Positions 1-8,677 of a stretch of DNA of 35,511 nucleotides are shown here, one piece after another. Numbering within the stretch: the first letter of the stretch is position 1; each line of letters opens with the position of its first letter. The stretch is from Tersicoccus phoenicis (lineage in GTDB: Bacteria; Actinomycetota; Actinomycetes; Actinomycetales; Micrococcaceae), in the NCBI RefSeq assembly GCF_001968835.1, contig NZ_MRDE01000115.1, forward strand, positions 1-35,511, written 5' to 3'. Position numbers and translations under genes: made by a program. The notes under the pieces were generated by a model. It made no database searches, had not been told where the DNA came from, and saw only the letters and a program-made list of their open reading frames with translations.

Positions 1-1512
1 CTTCTTCAAGCTCAGCCCGGTCGCGGCCTGCATCATGCGGGCGACGGCGAGGCCGGTGAACACGATCGTCAGGTGCGCCTCGATGGCGTCCCGGGTGTGG
101 TGGAACATGGGCCGGGCCCTCAGGTCGGTTTTGGACATCCGGAAGGACTGCTCGACGTGCCACAGGTCGTGGTACGAGGACAGCACCTCCCCGGCGGGCA
201 TGATCGTGGCGGGGATGTTGGTGACGTATCCCTTCAACCCGACCAGGCGTCGGGCCCGGGCCAGGGACGCCTCGTCCAGGGACCGGCCGGTCGCGGTGGT
301 CTTGACGAACCGGGTGGATTTGACCGTCGCGTCTCCGTCGATGACGGCGCGGGCCCGGTTCTCCTGGGCGGTCAACGTGTGCCCGTCCCGGGTGGCGCGT
401 TTCCGGGAGTAGGCCCAGACCGCTCGCCAGTGCCCCGGGTGCGTGACCGGGTCCCAGACCGGTTCGGCCCGCCGTGCCCGGTCGCGTCCGCCGGTGCGGG
501 CGTGGCGTGGGGTGATCGTGTCGATCACCTGCCCGTCGGTGAACGCGTCCCCGTGCCAGTGGAAATGCGCCGCGAGATCCGTCGGCGCCTTGGTCTGGCG
601 GGACCCGACGATGAACCGCAACCCCGCCTCGTCGATCGCGGTCAGGTTGCCCGCCGAGAGCATCCCGGCGTCGGCGACGACCACCATGTCCGTGATCCCG
701 TGCCGGGCCTGGAACTGTTCGATGATCGGCAGCATCGTGGTGGTCTCGGCCTTGTTGCCCTCGAAGCAGCCGATCTCCAACGGGAACCCGGTCCGGTCCA
801 CCAGCAGCCCGACCACGATCTGCGGGTCGACCCTGCGTTCCTTCGAGTAGCCGACCTTGCGCAGCTCGTCCTCGTTCTCCGCCTCGAAATACAACGTAGT
901 CACGTCGTAGAGGACGAGGGAGACGTCCCCGCGGACCGCAGCGTGGGCGAAGCAGTGCGTGGCGACCCGATCACGGTACTTGCGGTCCTGGGCGAGGCGG
1001 AGGTGACGGTAGATCGTGGTGTGGTGCGGTGCCCGCACCCCGATTTCGGTGAGCACGCGGATCGTGTCGAGCTTCGACGTCGGCTCGATCAGACGGGCCA
1101 GCACGACCTGCTCGAACACCTCATCGCCCAGAGAGTCGAATCCCAGGCGCGCGTACGCGGCCCGGAGCGTGGACCACAGCACGTCACTGGACATGCCCAC
1201 CACCCGCAGACCCTGCCCCGGGACCGCCGGGCTCTCCGTGTCCGCCGCAGCGAGGTCGGGGGTGTCGAACAGGGCCTGCTGGCGGGCCGGCTCGCGCGTC
1301 AGCGCTGTCTCCGCGTGGTGGGCGACGCCCAGGTCCAGGGCCTGCTGGGCGCCCTGGAGGACGACCCGGGCTCGTTCGACGAGCAGCGCGACCTCGACCG
1401 GGGTATGCGCTGACCCGATGTGCTCGATGACCTGCAGCCTGCCGTGCCGCTTCTGCACCACCTGCACCGCGGTCGCCCCCGAACCCGTCCTGACCTTCCG
1501 CACGAACGCCAC
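1..1512 (-). CDS. IS1634-family transposase, 3' end cut by window edge
   Basis: I translated the minus strand by hand. An open frame of 504 codons runs from a GTG at 1512 to the window edge without a stop. The N-terminus (AFVRKVRTGSGATAVQ, then IEHIGSAH) is characteristic of IS1634/IS1549-type DDE transposases, and this sets the start. The catalytic set is visible: first Asp in LVLYDVTTLYFE, second Asp in VVVADAGML, and Glu in LWHVEQSFRMSKTDL near the edge. Family members are usually about 550 residues, so roughly the last 50 are missing here only because the window ends. No frameshift or internal stop was seen, so the copy may be active. It catalyses cut-and-paste transposition of the element. 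It lies across the 5' part of an IS5-type transposase gene and has probably truncated it. Confidence 0.88.
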   Translation of the reverse strand, partial: MAFVRKVRTGSGATAVQVVQKRHGRLQVIEHIGSAHTPVEVALLVERARVVLQGAQQALDLGVAHHAETALTREPARQQALFDTPDLAAADTESPAVPGQGLRVVGMSSDVLWSTLRAAYARLGFDSLGDEVFEQVVLARLIEPTSKLDTIRVLTEIGVRAPHHTTIYRHLRLAQDRKYRDRVATHCFAHAAVRGDVSLVLYDVTTLYFEAENEDELRKVGYSKERRVDPQIVVGLLVDRTGFPLEIGCFEGNKAETTTMLPIIEQFQARHGITDMVVVADAGMLSAGNLTAIDEAGLRFIVGSRQTKAPTDLAAHFHWHGDAFTDGQVIDTITPRHARTGGRDRARRAEPVWDPVTHPGHWRAVWAYSRKRATRDGHTLTAQENRARAVIDGDATVKSTRFVKTTATGRSLDEASLARARRLVGLKGYVTNIPATIMPAGEVLSSYHDLWHVEQSFRMSKTDLRARPMFHHTRDAIEAHLTIVFTGLAVARMMQAATGLSLKK

Positions 1513-1613
1513 CCCGTTAGTATCCCGAAACGCCCCCCACGCACGATAAAGCCGCAGGTCACGAGCCCGGCCGCCGCAGAGCCACACCACCGTGCATCAA
1601 GTCAGGTGGCCGA
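1..1613 (-). mobile_element. IS1634-family insertion sequence, partial
   Basis: This is the element carrying the transposase read from 1512 leftward. Its outer end must lie between about 1560 and 1616, because recognisable IS5-type coding sequence on the other strand begins near 1616. I could not fix the terminal inverted repeat or target duplication, because the other end is outside the window. The right boundary given is approximate. Confidence 0.6.
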
Positions 1614-1962
1614 TATCAGCGTTCCGCGGGTGGGTCGCGGCCGGCCCAGGACCCGACCCGACGCCGTGATCGCCGACCGCGCCTACGCCACCGGCGTCAT
1701 CCGCACCGAGTTACGCAGGCGCCGCATCACCGCCGTCATCCCGGCCAAGAGCGACCAGATCGCCGCACGAAAGCGGCGCGGCAGCAAGGGCGGTCGACCC
1801 CACGGGTTCGACGCCGAGGCCTACAAGGGGCGCAACGTCGTCGAGAGGTCCTTCAACAAGGCCAAACAGTGGCGTGGACTCGCCACCCGCTACGACAAGC
1901 TCGCCATCACCTACCGCGCCGCTGACGTGATCTTCACGATCCTCACCTGGCTCCGCACATAA
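1614..1962 (+). pseudogene. IS5-family transposase, C-terminal remnant
   Basis: The plus-strand frame gives about 115 residues typical of the C-terminal half of IS5-family transposases: VPRVGRGRPRTRPDAVIADRAY carries the second catalytic Asp, and GRNVVERSFNKAKQWRGLA carries the catalytic Glu. It ends in VIFTILTWLRT and TAA. The N-terminal half with the first Asp is absent. Sequence before about 1614 is unrelated and belongs to the junction with the IS1634-type element, so the frame extending further upstream is not the original protein. The product cannot be a working transposase. The 3' end is intact and directly abuts the helicase gene of the defence operon. Confidence 0.85.
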
Positions 1963-1978
1963 GGGAGACACGCCCTAG
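1963..1978 (+). mobile_element. Probable right terminus of the IS5-type element (IR plus CTAG target)
   Basis: Directly after the transposase stop the sequence reads AAGGGAGACACGCCCTAG. Read inward from the outside it begins GGGCGTGTCTCCC, which looks like an IS5/IS427-type terminal repeat. It is followed by CTAG, a tetranucleotide such elements commonly target. The TAG of that CTAG, read on the minus strand, is the stop codon of the helicase gene. The left terminus is lost, so the repeat cannot be matched within the window. Confidence 0.45.
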
Positions 1979-4900
1979 TCGTCGTGCGTTGCGGCGGGCA
2001 GCAGCGCCGATAGCTCGGGGGTGCCGTAGGTGAGGAAGACCAGGTCAGCGTCGTCGCTCTCATCCCAGGTAGCACGGTCGAAGGTCACCGGCAGAGGGGC
2101 GAGCGGCGACGGGTCGAAGTATTCCTCGATGTCGTGCACGCCATCGTCTTTTCGGAAGGATAGAGCTGAGAGTGTTTCCGCCGGAGGCTTGAGCCAATAC
2201 ACCCGAGGACGGGAAGGGTCAGGCTCGAAAGCGTCACTGGTAAGGCCGTTCGCCGTGAGTACACGTTCCAGGTCTCGCAGAGAAGTACCGCCCTCCAGCG
2301 TTGGCGGCTGCTTGATCCGACCACCATCGCCGGGTTCGCCCATGTCGTCGTTCCTGACAGGCTCACTCTTGATGTCCTCGACTTGCTGGCGAATCTGTCC
2401 GACTTCGGAGTTGATCTCGGTGGTCGTTGCATGGCCGGTCAACGCCAAACGCTCGATAGCCTTCTCAATATTCGCGAGCACTGGGGCCGCGTCGCCCACG
2501 ATGTCGGTGAAGTCGCCGTAGTCCTCGGCGATGCCCTTGTAGACCTGCTCCTCAACCGTGTCAGCGTAGAAGTAGTTGCTGATGCGGATGTCCTTGTACG
2601 ACGCTCCGATGCGGTCGACGCGCCCGATCCGTTGCTCGACGCGCATGAGGTTCCAGGGCATGTCGTAGTTGATGAGCCGTCCCGAGGTTTGCAGGTTCAG
2701 ACCCTCACTCATCGAGTCGGTACCGATGAGAACTTCAAGCTCACCACTGCGGAACCTGGTCTTGATCTCAGACTTCGTAACCTCGGTCCAGCTTCCAGAC
2801 TCGACGTTGTAGACCTCACCACCCCGGCCCGAGTAGCAGCCGAGGCGGCGGTACCCCGCCGTGAGCAGCCGGTCACGGACGTAGTCCATCGTGTCGGCGT
2901 ACTGCGTGAAGACAACCACCGACGAGTACGTGTTCAGCGCCTCAGTCACGTCGGCAACGAGTTTGCTGGCCTTGCTGTCTTCGCCGGTGATGCTGTCCAG
3001 GTCTTGGAGGAACGACTTGAGTTCGACTATCTCGTCGCGGAGTCGGTCGGCCCTCGTGTCGAACACCTCCGGCTCGAACAGCGAGCCTTCGACATCTACG
3101 TTGTCGTCATCGGTGAGAAGCTCAGCGAGGTTCTTGCCGTCCTCCAACACACTCAGCCGACGGCGAAGAGACCGCTTGATCGCTTCGAACGACGAGGTCA
3201 GTCGACGGCGATAGACGGTCATGATGAACCCGAGTGCCTGATTGCCCGCCTCGGCCATGTAAGCGTTGTAGTGGCGGCGGATGTACTCCTCGATCCGCTC
3301 ATACAGGCGTCGCTCGTTCGGTTGTAGCGGGATGAACTCATCTTTGACGTGGCGATACGGGATGACCACATCGTCAGGGATGATCCCCGCTGCCTGGTAT
3401 TCGCGCATGGTCTTCCGGGTGTTGCGGAAGACACGATCCCGCATCGGAGTGTGGCGACGGAGCCACTTGTCCATCCACTCGGAGGCCTCGTTCGGGAACT
3501 TGGCCTTCAGGTCCGCGCTCGGCGGGTTCCCCGCCAGAGCTGTGACCACGTATGCGCCCGTCCAGCCGAGTGCGTCGTCGATCTCCCGTTCGAGGTCAGT
3601 ATCCCGCTCGGCCTGTGGGTCGGCGAAGTAGTCCTCCAGCATTGCGCACAACAGGTCCCAGTGCCGGTGCATCGGGTCGATTGCCAGCAGCTTGAAGTAC
3701 CGAATGAAGTCCTCGGCGCTGACGCCCCACCGACCCTTGAGCCCGAGCAGGGAGATCAAGTCCCAGGCTTCATGTGGGTTCATCTGCATCGGCGTTGCCG
3801 TGGCGAGGTATAGCGCGCGCCACATCTCCTTGTCGCGCATCTCTTGGAGTAGCGCCAGCAACGAGTTCGGAGTGTCGGTCGGCTTGGAGCCACGTCGCCT
3901 GGCGTGGTGGGCCTCGTCAACCAGGACAACATCCCACGGACCCGCATCGAGTATTTGCCTCCGACGGTCGCGACGGCGAGCAAGGTGTGATGACGCGAGA
4001 ACGATGGGGAACGCGGACCACGGATTCGCGTTCGGATCGACAGGGATTGGTTCATCGTGACGATCTACAAAAGCACCCTTGTCGAAGCGGGCAACATCGA
4101 GGTTCATCTTCTCGTGGAGTTCCTCTTGCCACTGCTTCATCACAGACGCGGGAACGAGCAGCAGCGCCTTCTTCGCCCGACCTGACGTGAAAAGCTCACG
4201 AAGGACCATGCCAGCTTCCACAGTCTTGCCGAGCCCAACCTCATCGGCGAACAGGTAGCCTCGCGGGTAGGTGCTCACGACACGACTGATGAGTTCTGCC
4301 TGGTGCGGGAGGGGCTGCGCCCATGCCGATCCGACGCCCGTCCAGGGCGATTCGGCTGGTGCGTCGCGCAGTGCGACGAGTTCGTCCCACGCTGCCTCGA
4401 CATCGAACTCATCGGTGCCGTCTTCCGACGAGGTCGATGCCTCCAAAGGTGGCAAGACAACGCCGGGTGGAAGCGGCGGGGTCTCAGGGGCGTGCTCGAT
4501 GAGGTGCTTCCGCACTGCCGACGGCAGGTCAATAACTGCCCATCCTGCATCAGCGTTATCGGTCCAGTGCTTCTCGAAGTCGAGCACCTTGTGGACACCC
4601 AGGTAGTCCCAGATCGGGACGTTCCAGGATGGGTAGGCGTCGAACGTCTCATGGTTCCTCACCCAGGCCGTCACTGATGAGTTGTTCGATCCGTTGAATG
4701 CGACTCGATTCCCGTACCGATCCGCGAATATGCCGTACTTGGTGTGGAAGTAGCGTCCCGACTGTAGATGCGTGAGCAGCTCACCGTTCTCGCCCCTTGG
4801 GACACCGACACGAATCTCAAGTCTGTCCGTGGCGACCATCCACGCAAGCACGCTCAGATGCTCGCTCTGCACGATCCGCGCCCCGGCAAGGTCCGGGTCG

Positions 4901-5283
4901 GCGAGTAGCCTCTCAGCCACTACGTCGTCGAGCGGCTTGCCTTCAATCACGGCGTCCACGTCTCGCTGCGCGAGCTGCGCACCAACGATCAGGCGCATCT
5001 TCCCGCCGTTCGCGAGGAAGTGGGCTGTGCCCTGCGCTGCGTACTGAAGCTCGGAGGCTGACCAGTAGCCCACGGCTCTGTCGTAGGTCACAGCTCGGGA
5101 CAGCAGCGGGAGATAGAACGTCTCGAACGGACGGTCGTCCGGCGAATAGGTTGCTTCGAGGTCAACAGTCTGGAACGAGTCAGGCGACGAAATAGAGTCG
5201 CCCGAGGACAGTTCAGAACTCGCCGGTCCGCCAGGTGGCGCCGGCGAGCCAGGTGATAGAGCGTCGCTGTCGTCCGGGCTCAT
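1975..5283 (-). CDS. PLD-domain SNF2/DEAH helicase of a defence operon
   Basis: This 1102-residue protein is a fusion. Residues about 45-235 form a phospholipase-D-like domain with an HxK...D signature (FHTKYGIFAD, His near 180, followed by NGSNNSS). Residues about 320-910 form a superfamily 2 SNF2-type helicase: Walker A ADEVGLGKT near 346-354, DEAH near 456-459, and motif VI QRIGRVDRIG near 884-893. It probably translocates on DNA with ATP, and the PLD domain may cut or bind nucleic acid. The ATG at 5283 lies one base after the stop of the DUF1156 methyltransferase gene. A longer frame upstream only repeats that gene's 3' end out of frame. It is last in the operon. The C-terminus reads ATHDD and ends on a TAG that lies at the end of an IS remnant, so the native end may have been altered. 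Confidence 0.88.
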   Translation of the reverse strand: MSPDDSDALSPGSPAPPGGPASSELSSGDSISSPDSFQTVDLEATYSPDDRPFETFYLPLLSRAVTYDRAVGYWSASELQYAAQGTAHFLANGGKMRLIVGAQLAQRDVDAVIEGKPLDDVVAERLLADPDLAGARIVQSEHLSVLAWMVATDRLEIRVGVPRGENGELLTHLQSGRYFHTKYGIFADRYGNRVAFNGSNNSSVTAWVRNHETFDAYPSWNVPIWDYLGVHKVLDFEKHWTDNADAGWAVIDLPSAVRKHLIEHAPETPPLPPGVVLPPLEASTSSEDGTDEFDVEAAWDELVALRDAPAESPWTGVGSAWAQPLPHQAELISRVVSTYPRGYLFADEVGLGKTVEAGMVLRELFTSGRAKKALLLVPASVMKQWQEELHEKMNLDVARFDKGAFVDRHDEPIPVDPNANPWSAFPIVLASSHLARRRDRRRQILDAGPWDVVLVDEAHHARRRGSKPTDTPNSLLALLQEMRDKEMWRALYLATATPMQMNPHEAWDLISLLGLKGRWGVSAEDFIRYFKLLAIDPMHRHWDLLCAMLEDYFADPQAERDTDLEREIDDALGWTGAYVVTALAGNPPSADLKAKFPNEASEWMDKWLRRHTPMRDRVFRNTRKTMREYQAAGIIPDDVVIPYRHVKDEFIPLQPNERRLYERIEEYIRRHYNAYMAEAGNQALGFIMTVYRRRLTSSFEAIKRSLRRRLSVLEDGKNLAELLTDDDNVDVEGSLFEPEVFDTRADRLRDEIVELKSFLQDLDSITGEDSKASKLVADVTEALNTYSSVVVFTQYADTMDYVRDRLLTAGYRRLGCYSGRGGEVYNVESGSWTEVTKSEIKTRFRSGELEVLIGTDSMSEGLNLQTSGRLINYDMPWNLMRVEQRIGRVDRIGASYKDIRISNYFYADTVEEQVYKGIAEDYGDFTDIVGDAAPVLANIEKAIERLALTGHATTTEINSEVGQIRQQVEDIKSEPVRNDDMGEPGDGGRIKQPPTLEGGTSLRDLERVLTANGLTSDAFEPDPSRPRVYWLKPPAETLSALSFRKDDGVHDIEEYFDPSPLAPLPVTFDRATWDESDDADLVFLTYGTPELSALLPAATHDD

Positions 5284-5284
5284 G

Positions 5285-8197
5285 TCACTCCACGTCGAAC
5301 AACGTGTTCTCGTTGGGGTCTGTCGGTGCGGCCATCTCCTCCGCCTCCGGTAGCACCACATCATCGAAGTAGAGGGTGCAGAGTGTGTCGATGAGCCCGG
5401 CCTCCGGCACCACCCAAGCACCTTTGACCTTGGTACGTGGGATCGCGTTCGCCAGACCTTGCAGGGTGGAAATGAAGCCGGCGTCGCTGGTGTATCCGTG
5501 ACGATCGAGGAACCGCTTCGCAGCCTGCTGGCCGTCCACCTCTGCAATGTAGAGCGCAGTGTCAACAGCGTCGATGACGTACTCGAACGACGACGCTTCC
5601 GGCGTCACGCCAGGCAGTCCAGAGTCTGCTTCCCGACGTAGTCGTTCCTTGGGGGTCAAGAGTTTGACCTTGCCAGATGCCTTCGAGACGATCTTCGCGC
5701 GTTCCAGTTCATCAACGTCCAACCCTCCTACTGCGAGGGCGAGCAGGCGTGCTGTGTCGAAGGGGAACTCGCGCGCACCGAACGTGTCCCACGCCAAGAG
5801 AACAAAGTCGGTGAGTCCATCCACCTTTGCGGCCTGTCCGACGAGGCGGGAACGACGAAGGTCCACGATCTCCTCGCGCGCCAGAGCCAGGGCGTCTTCG
5901 GGCCGGAGCAACTGGTCCCGTCCATCAGCGTCCGGAGTGGACGAGTAGACGGGCCAGTGCTGTGAGATCACGGACAGCGTTGGGCCGTATGTCGAGAGGA
6001 GAAGGTCAACGCCGTCAATCCCATCATGTTGGAATCGCGTGGCGGCCTCACGCGCCGCTTGGCGGATGTCGTGCTCGATGTCATCGAGATAGATCTTCTG
6101 ATCGTCATCGCGGTCGGCACGCTTTCGGCAAACGAGCATAATAGTGGACTCCGCCGCGTTGACGTTCGCTACATGCAAGGAGTGCTCGAACTCCGTGTTA
6201 ACCGGCCAAGATGTCTCGATGGTGAATCCGGCCTGCAGGAGGCCCATACCCAACGTGTCCCACGCCTCCGCTCGCTTGTGAGTGAACATTACGGATAGAA
6301 CGCCGTCGTCTGAGAGAACTCGGCGAGACTCGGCGAAGATGGAAGTCATCTTCGTCTCGTAGTCGAGGTCTGCAAGTTCCTTCTTCCGCCGCCCCATCAT
6401 CGCAAACCGCGCTGGATTGGCAACGGCCTCGTTGTCTTTGTCGGTCAGTTCGTCATGGAAGTAGGTCGGGACCAGGCGCCCGAGTGTCCTCTTCTCCCAA
6501 ACATAGAAGTAGTCAGCCAGCTCGGCGTACATGACGTTGTCATAGTATGGCGGGTCCATGCAGATGTGAGTGACGGACCCGTCCTTCAACTCAAGGCTAG
6601 CGGCGCTGCCCTGTGTGACGGTGACTTGCCGACCAAGTCGATCGCTGGCACCAATCTCCGGAGCGCCAGTTTCGTCTAGCAAGCGCGCGATTCCGCCGTA
6701 TGCGTCCTCCAGCTGTTCCAAACACCACGAGTAGAGCGCCCTCGCGCCTTCGAACTCGGCGAACGTCCACTTGAACGAGAAGTTGTGCTTCTCAAAGACG
6801 CTCCGCATTCCCTGTCTGAAGATGTTCCAGCTGGTAGCGCGCGAGTTCCAGTTGAGGGCCTTGCCTTGCATGAGCGCCAACTCGAACAGCACGCCTTCAG
6901 CCTGATCACCCAGTTCGCTCCGCACCTCAGGCACCAAGCGGGCAAACTCCTCCCCGAAGGTTCCATGCACCAAGGCCTGGCGCGGAGTGAAGAAGTCAAG
7001 CCAAGTGTTGATTCCGTACATGCGATGGCCACGGTCGTAGTTCGCCTCGGCTGGTATGTCTTCTGTGGGAAGAATCCCTTGCTCCGACCATTCTCGTCTA
7101 ATCTCATTCAAACGAGCCGCAGCGGCCCGAACCGCTTCCAAGTCTGTCGAAGAAGGCGCACGGAAGGTCTTCCCCATGGCGGTCTTGACAGCGACGGCAT
7201 ACAGAACTTGCGTCATCAACCCCGCTTTGGCCGTGGCCTTGATGTAGTCCCCTTCGATCACGAGATTGTCGTAGGGTGACACTGCCTTCCCGTTGGTGAC
7301 AATCGCGGTGCTCGCGTCCTTCTTGTCAACGGCACGTCCGTGATCAACCTGAAACAGCGGTTCTTGAAGGGCCTCCCCGTCGACTTCTGTGACGAGGCGC
7401 ACAGCGACCTCTTTGCCAGCGGTCTTGCGGAGCCACTTGTCCGTGAGCAGCGGCACGAGGCGACCGGTACGAGGGCAAGGGACAGCATTCGCCCAGATGT
7501 AGGCGACGACGCTTTCGCCATCGTTGAGGGGAAAGAACTCCTTGAGTCGCTCCTCCACTCGCTTGACGAGTACGTTGCCCCACTTCTTGATCTCAGGGAT
7601 CAGGTCAAGCCCGCGGGTTGCAGGAATCTCGACTCCTGCCTTCAGCACGCTGGCAGCGACTCCGTTCAGGTCGTTCGCTACGACGGGTAACCCAAGCCGA
7701 CTCGCTGCCCAAGGAATCGATCCTCCGCCAGCAGTAGGGTCAGCAACGGTGGGAAGCTCACCCCATGTGCTTCGAAGTACGGCATGGAGCAGGTCGATGT
7801 CGGCGCGCGCGACTGCATTGCGGAAGGCTTGCTTGTACCCGTACCCATTCCCCTTGAGCTTCACACCAGCGGCGTTCGCAGCGTCAATCTGCTTTCGGCC
7901 TGCGACCGGGTCCCCCCAAATGCCGACAAGGCGAAGCAGCCAAGCTCTGTAGGCGGCCTCGGTGCGCACTTCCGGTGCGTCCGGAAACGCCGCTGCGAGT
8001 TCGTTGCTCCAGGTCGGCATGACCCCAGCAAGCGCGACGGCAGCGGAGGCGACAAGAGGTCGCCTCGCCCACCAAATGTGCAGGAAAGAGAGCGGTGGCA
8101 AGGCTGATGCTGCGCCACGCTCGCGTCGTGACTCGATTCCAAGTTCCGCGACGGGCAACCAGTCCTCGATGAGGACTCGTGGTCTTGAAGTTGTCAC
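5285..8197 (-). CDS. DUF1156 adenine-specific DNA methyltransferase
   Basis: This 970-residue protein starts at a GTG. The N-terminal segment (IEDWLPVAELGIES, then IWWARRPLVAS) is the DUF1156 signature. The SAM-binding motif is VADPTAGGGSIP near 151-162, and the catalytic motif DPPYYDN lies near 548-554, as in N6-adenine (or N4-cytosine) methyltransferases of the (D/N)PPY class. A long insertion separates the two motifs, as is usual for this family. It probably modifies host DNA to mark self, while the helicase and DUF499 ATPase act on unmarked DNA; that role is inferred from context. The start is 9 bases after the stop of the small upstream gene, and its stop is one base before the helicase start, so the genes are probably translationally coupled. 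No target recognition domain was identified. Confidence 0.88.
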   Translation of the reverse strand: MTTSRPRVLIEDWLPVAELGIESRRERGAASALPPLSFLHIWWARRPLVASAAVALAGVMPTWSNELAAAFPDAPEVRTEAAYRAWLLRLVGIWGDPVAGRKQIDAANAAGVKLKGNGYGYKQAFRNAVARADIDLLHAVLRSTWGELPTVADPTAGGGSIPWAASRLGLPVVANDLNGVAASVLKAGVEIPATRGLDLIPEIKKWGNVLVKRVEERLKEFFPLNDGESVVAYIWANAVPCPRTGRLVPLLTDKWLRKTAGKEVAVRLVTEVDGEALQEPLFQVDHGRAVDKKDASTAIVTNGKAVSPYDNLVIEGDYIKATAKAGLMTQVLYAVAVKTAMGKTFRAPSSTDLEAVRAAAARLNEIRREWSEQGILPTEDIPAEANYDRGHRMYGINTWLDFFTPRQALVHGTFGEEFARLVPEVRSELGDQAEGVLFELALMQGKALNWNSRATSWNIFRQGMRSVFEKHNFSFKWTFAEFEGARALYSWCLEQLEDAYGGIARLLDETGAPEIGASDRLGRQVTVTQGSAASLELKDGSVTHICMDPPYYDNVMYAELADYFYVWEKRTLGRLVPTYFHDELTDKDNEAVANPARFAMMGRRKKELADLDYETKMTSIFAESRRVLSDDGVLSVMFTHKRAEAWDTLGMGLLQAGFTIETSWPVNTEFEHSLHVANVNAAESTIMLVCRKRADRDDDQKIYLDDIEHDIRQAAREAATRFQHDGIDGVDLLLSTYGPTLSVISQHWPVYSSTPDADGRDQLLRPEDALALAREEIVDLRRSRLVGQAAKVDGLTDFVLLAWDTFGAREFPFDTARLLALAVGGLDVDELERAKIVSKASGKVKLLTPKERLRREADSGLPGVTPEASSFEYVIDAVDTALYIAEVDGQQAAKRFLDRHGYTSDAGFISTLQGLANAIPRTKVKGAWVVPEAGLIDTLCTLYFDDVVLPEAEEMAAPTDPNENTLFDVE

Positions 8198-8206
8198 GTC
8201 GTGTCC

Positions 8207-8677
8207 TTAGTCGGCGAGGAGGGTTCGGAGTGCCTTGCGGGCGCGGTTGCCATCGAGTCCCATGCACTTGGAGTACCAGTAGTAGGTCTCCTCGACGCTC
8301 ATGGCATTGATTCCGGCGACGAGCGCCCGAACCCGCTCATGCTTGGCAATGGGTTGGGTCGCGAGCAGGACCAGCGCAAGGCGGACTCCCTCGGCTTCGC
8401 CTAGGCGAATGGGCGCTTTGCGTTTGAAAGCCAGCACGCTCGGCTGGTGTCCGGCTTTGCGGACCGCGACGAACAGCGCGTCAACCACTCGTCCAGCTTG
8501 AACGGGTGTGGCCGCGCTGACCGGTGCCGTGATTGAGCTGCCGTTCTCGCCGTAGCTTTCTTCAAGCGTTACGCCGAAGGTTTCGCTTCGGCCCGGCGTT
8601 ACGACGAGTCGAAACCCTCGGACGCCTTCGACCAACGCGAGATGGGATGCGGGGCGGAACCGCTTGACCGCGCTCAC
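8207..8677 (-). CDS. Small protein of the DUF499/DUF1156 operon, function unknown
   Basis: This protein of 156 residues begins VSAVKRFRPASHLALVEG. I chose the GTG at 8677 because it overlaps the stop of the DUF499 gene in a GTGA quartet; the frame extends further upstream only as an antisense-like shadow inside DUF499. The N-terminal half looks beta-rich and the C-terminal half helical, ending in MSVEETYYWYSKC and RKALRTLLAD. No catalytic motif is apparent. Loci of this type often carry a small third protein (DUF3780 or similar) at this position, but I cannot assign this one to a family. Tight coupling on both sides argues that it is a stoichiometric partner of the ATPase or methyltransferase. 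Confidence 0.75.
   Translation of the reverse strand: MSAVKRFRPASHLALVEGVRGFRLVVTPGRSETFGVTLEESYGENGSSITAPVSAATPVQAGRVVDALFVAVRKAGHQPSVLAFKRKAPIRLGEAEGVRLALVLLATQPIAKHERVRALVAGINAMSVEETYYWYSKCMGLDGNRARKALRTLLAD

Noticed and set aside
73-1413. Long plus-strand frame of 446 codons
   Set aside because: It is antisense to the IS1634-type transposase, whose motifs are unmistakable on the minus strand; the plus-strand product is Gly/Arg/Val-rich with no family features.
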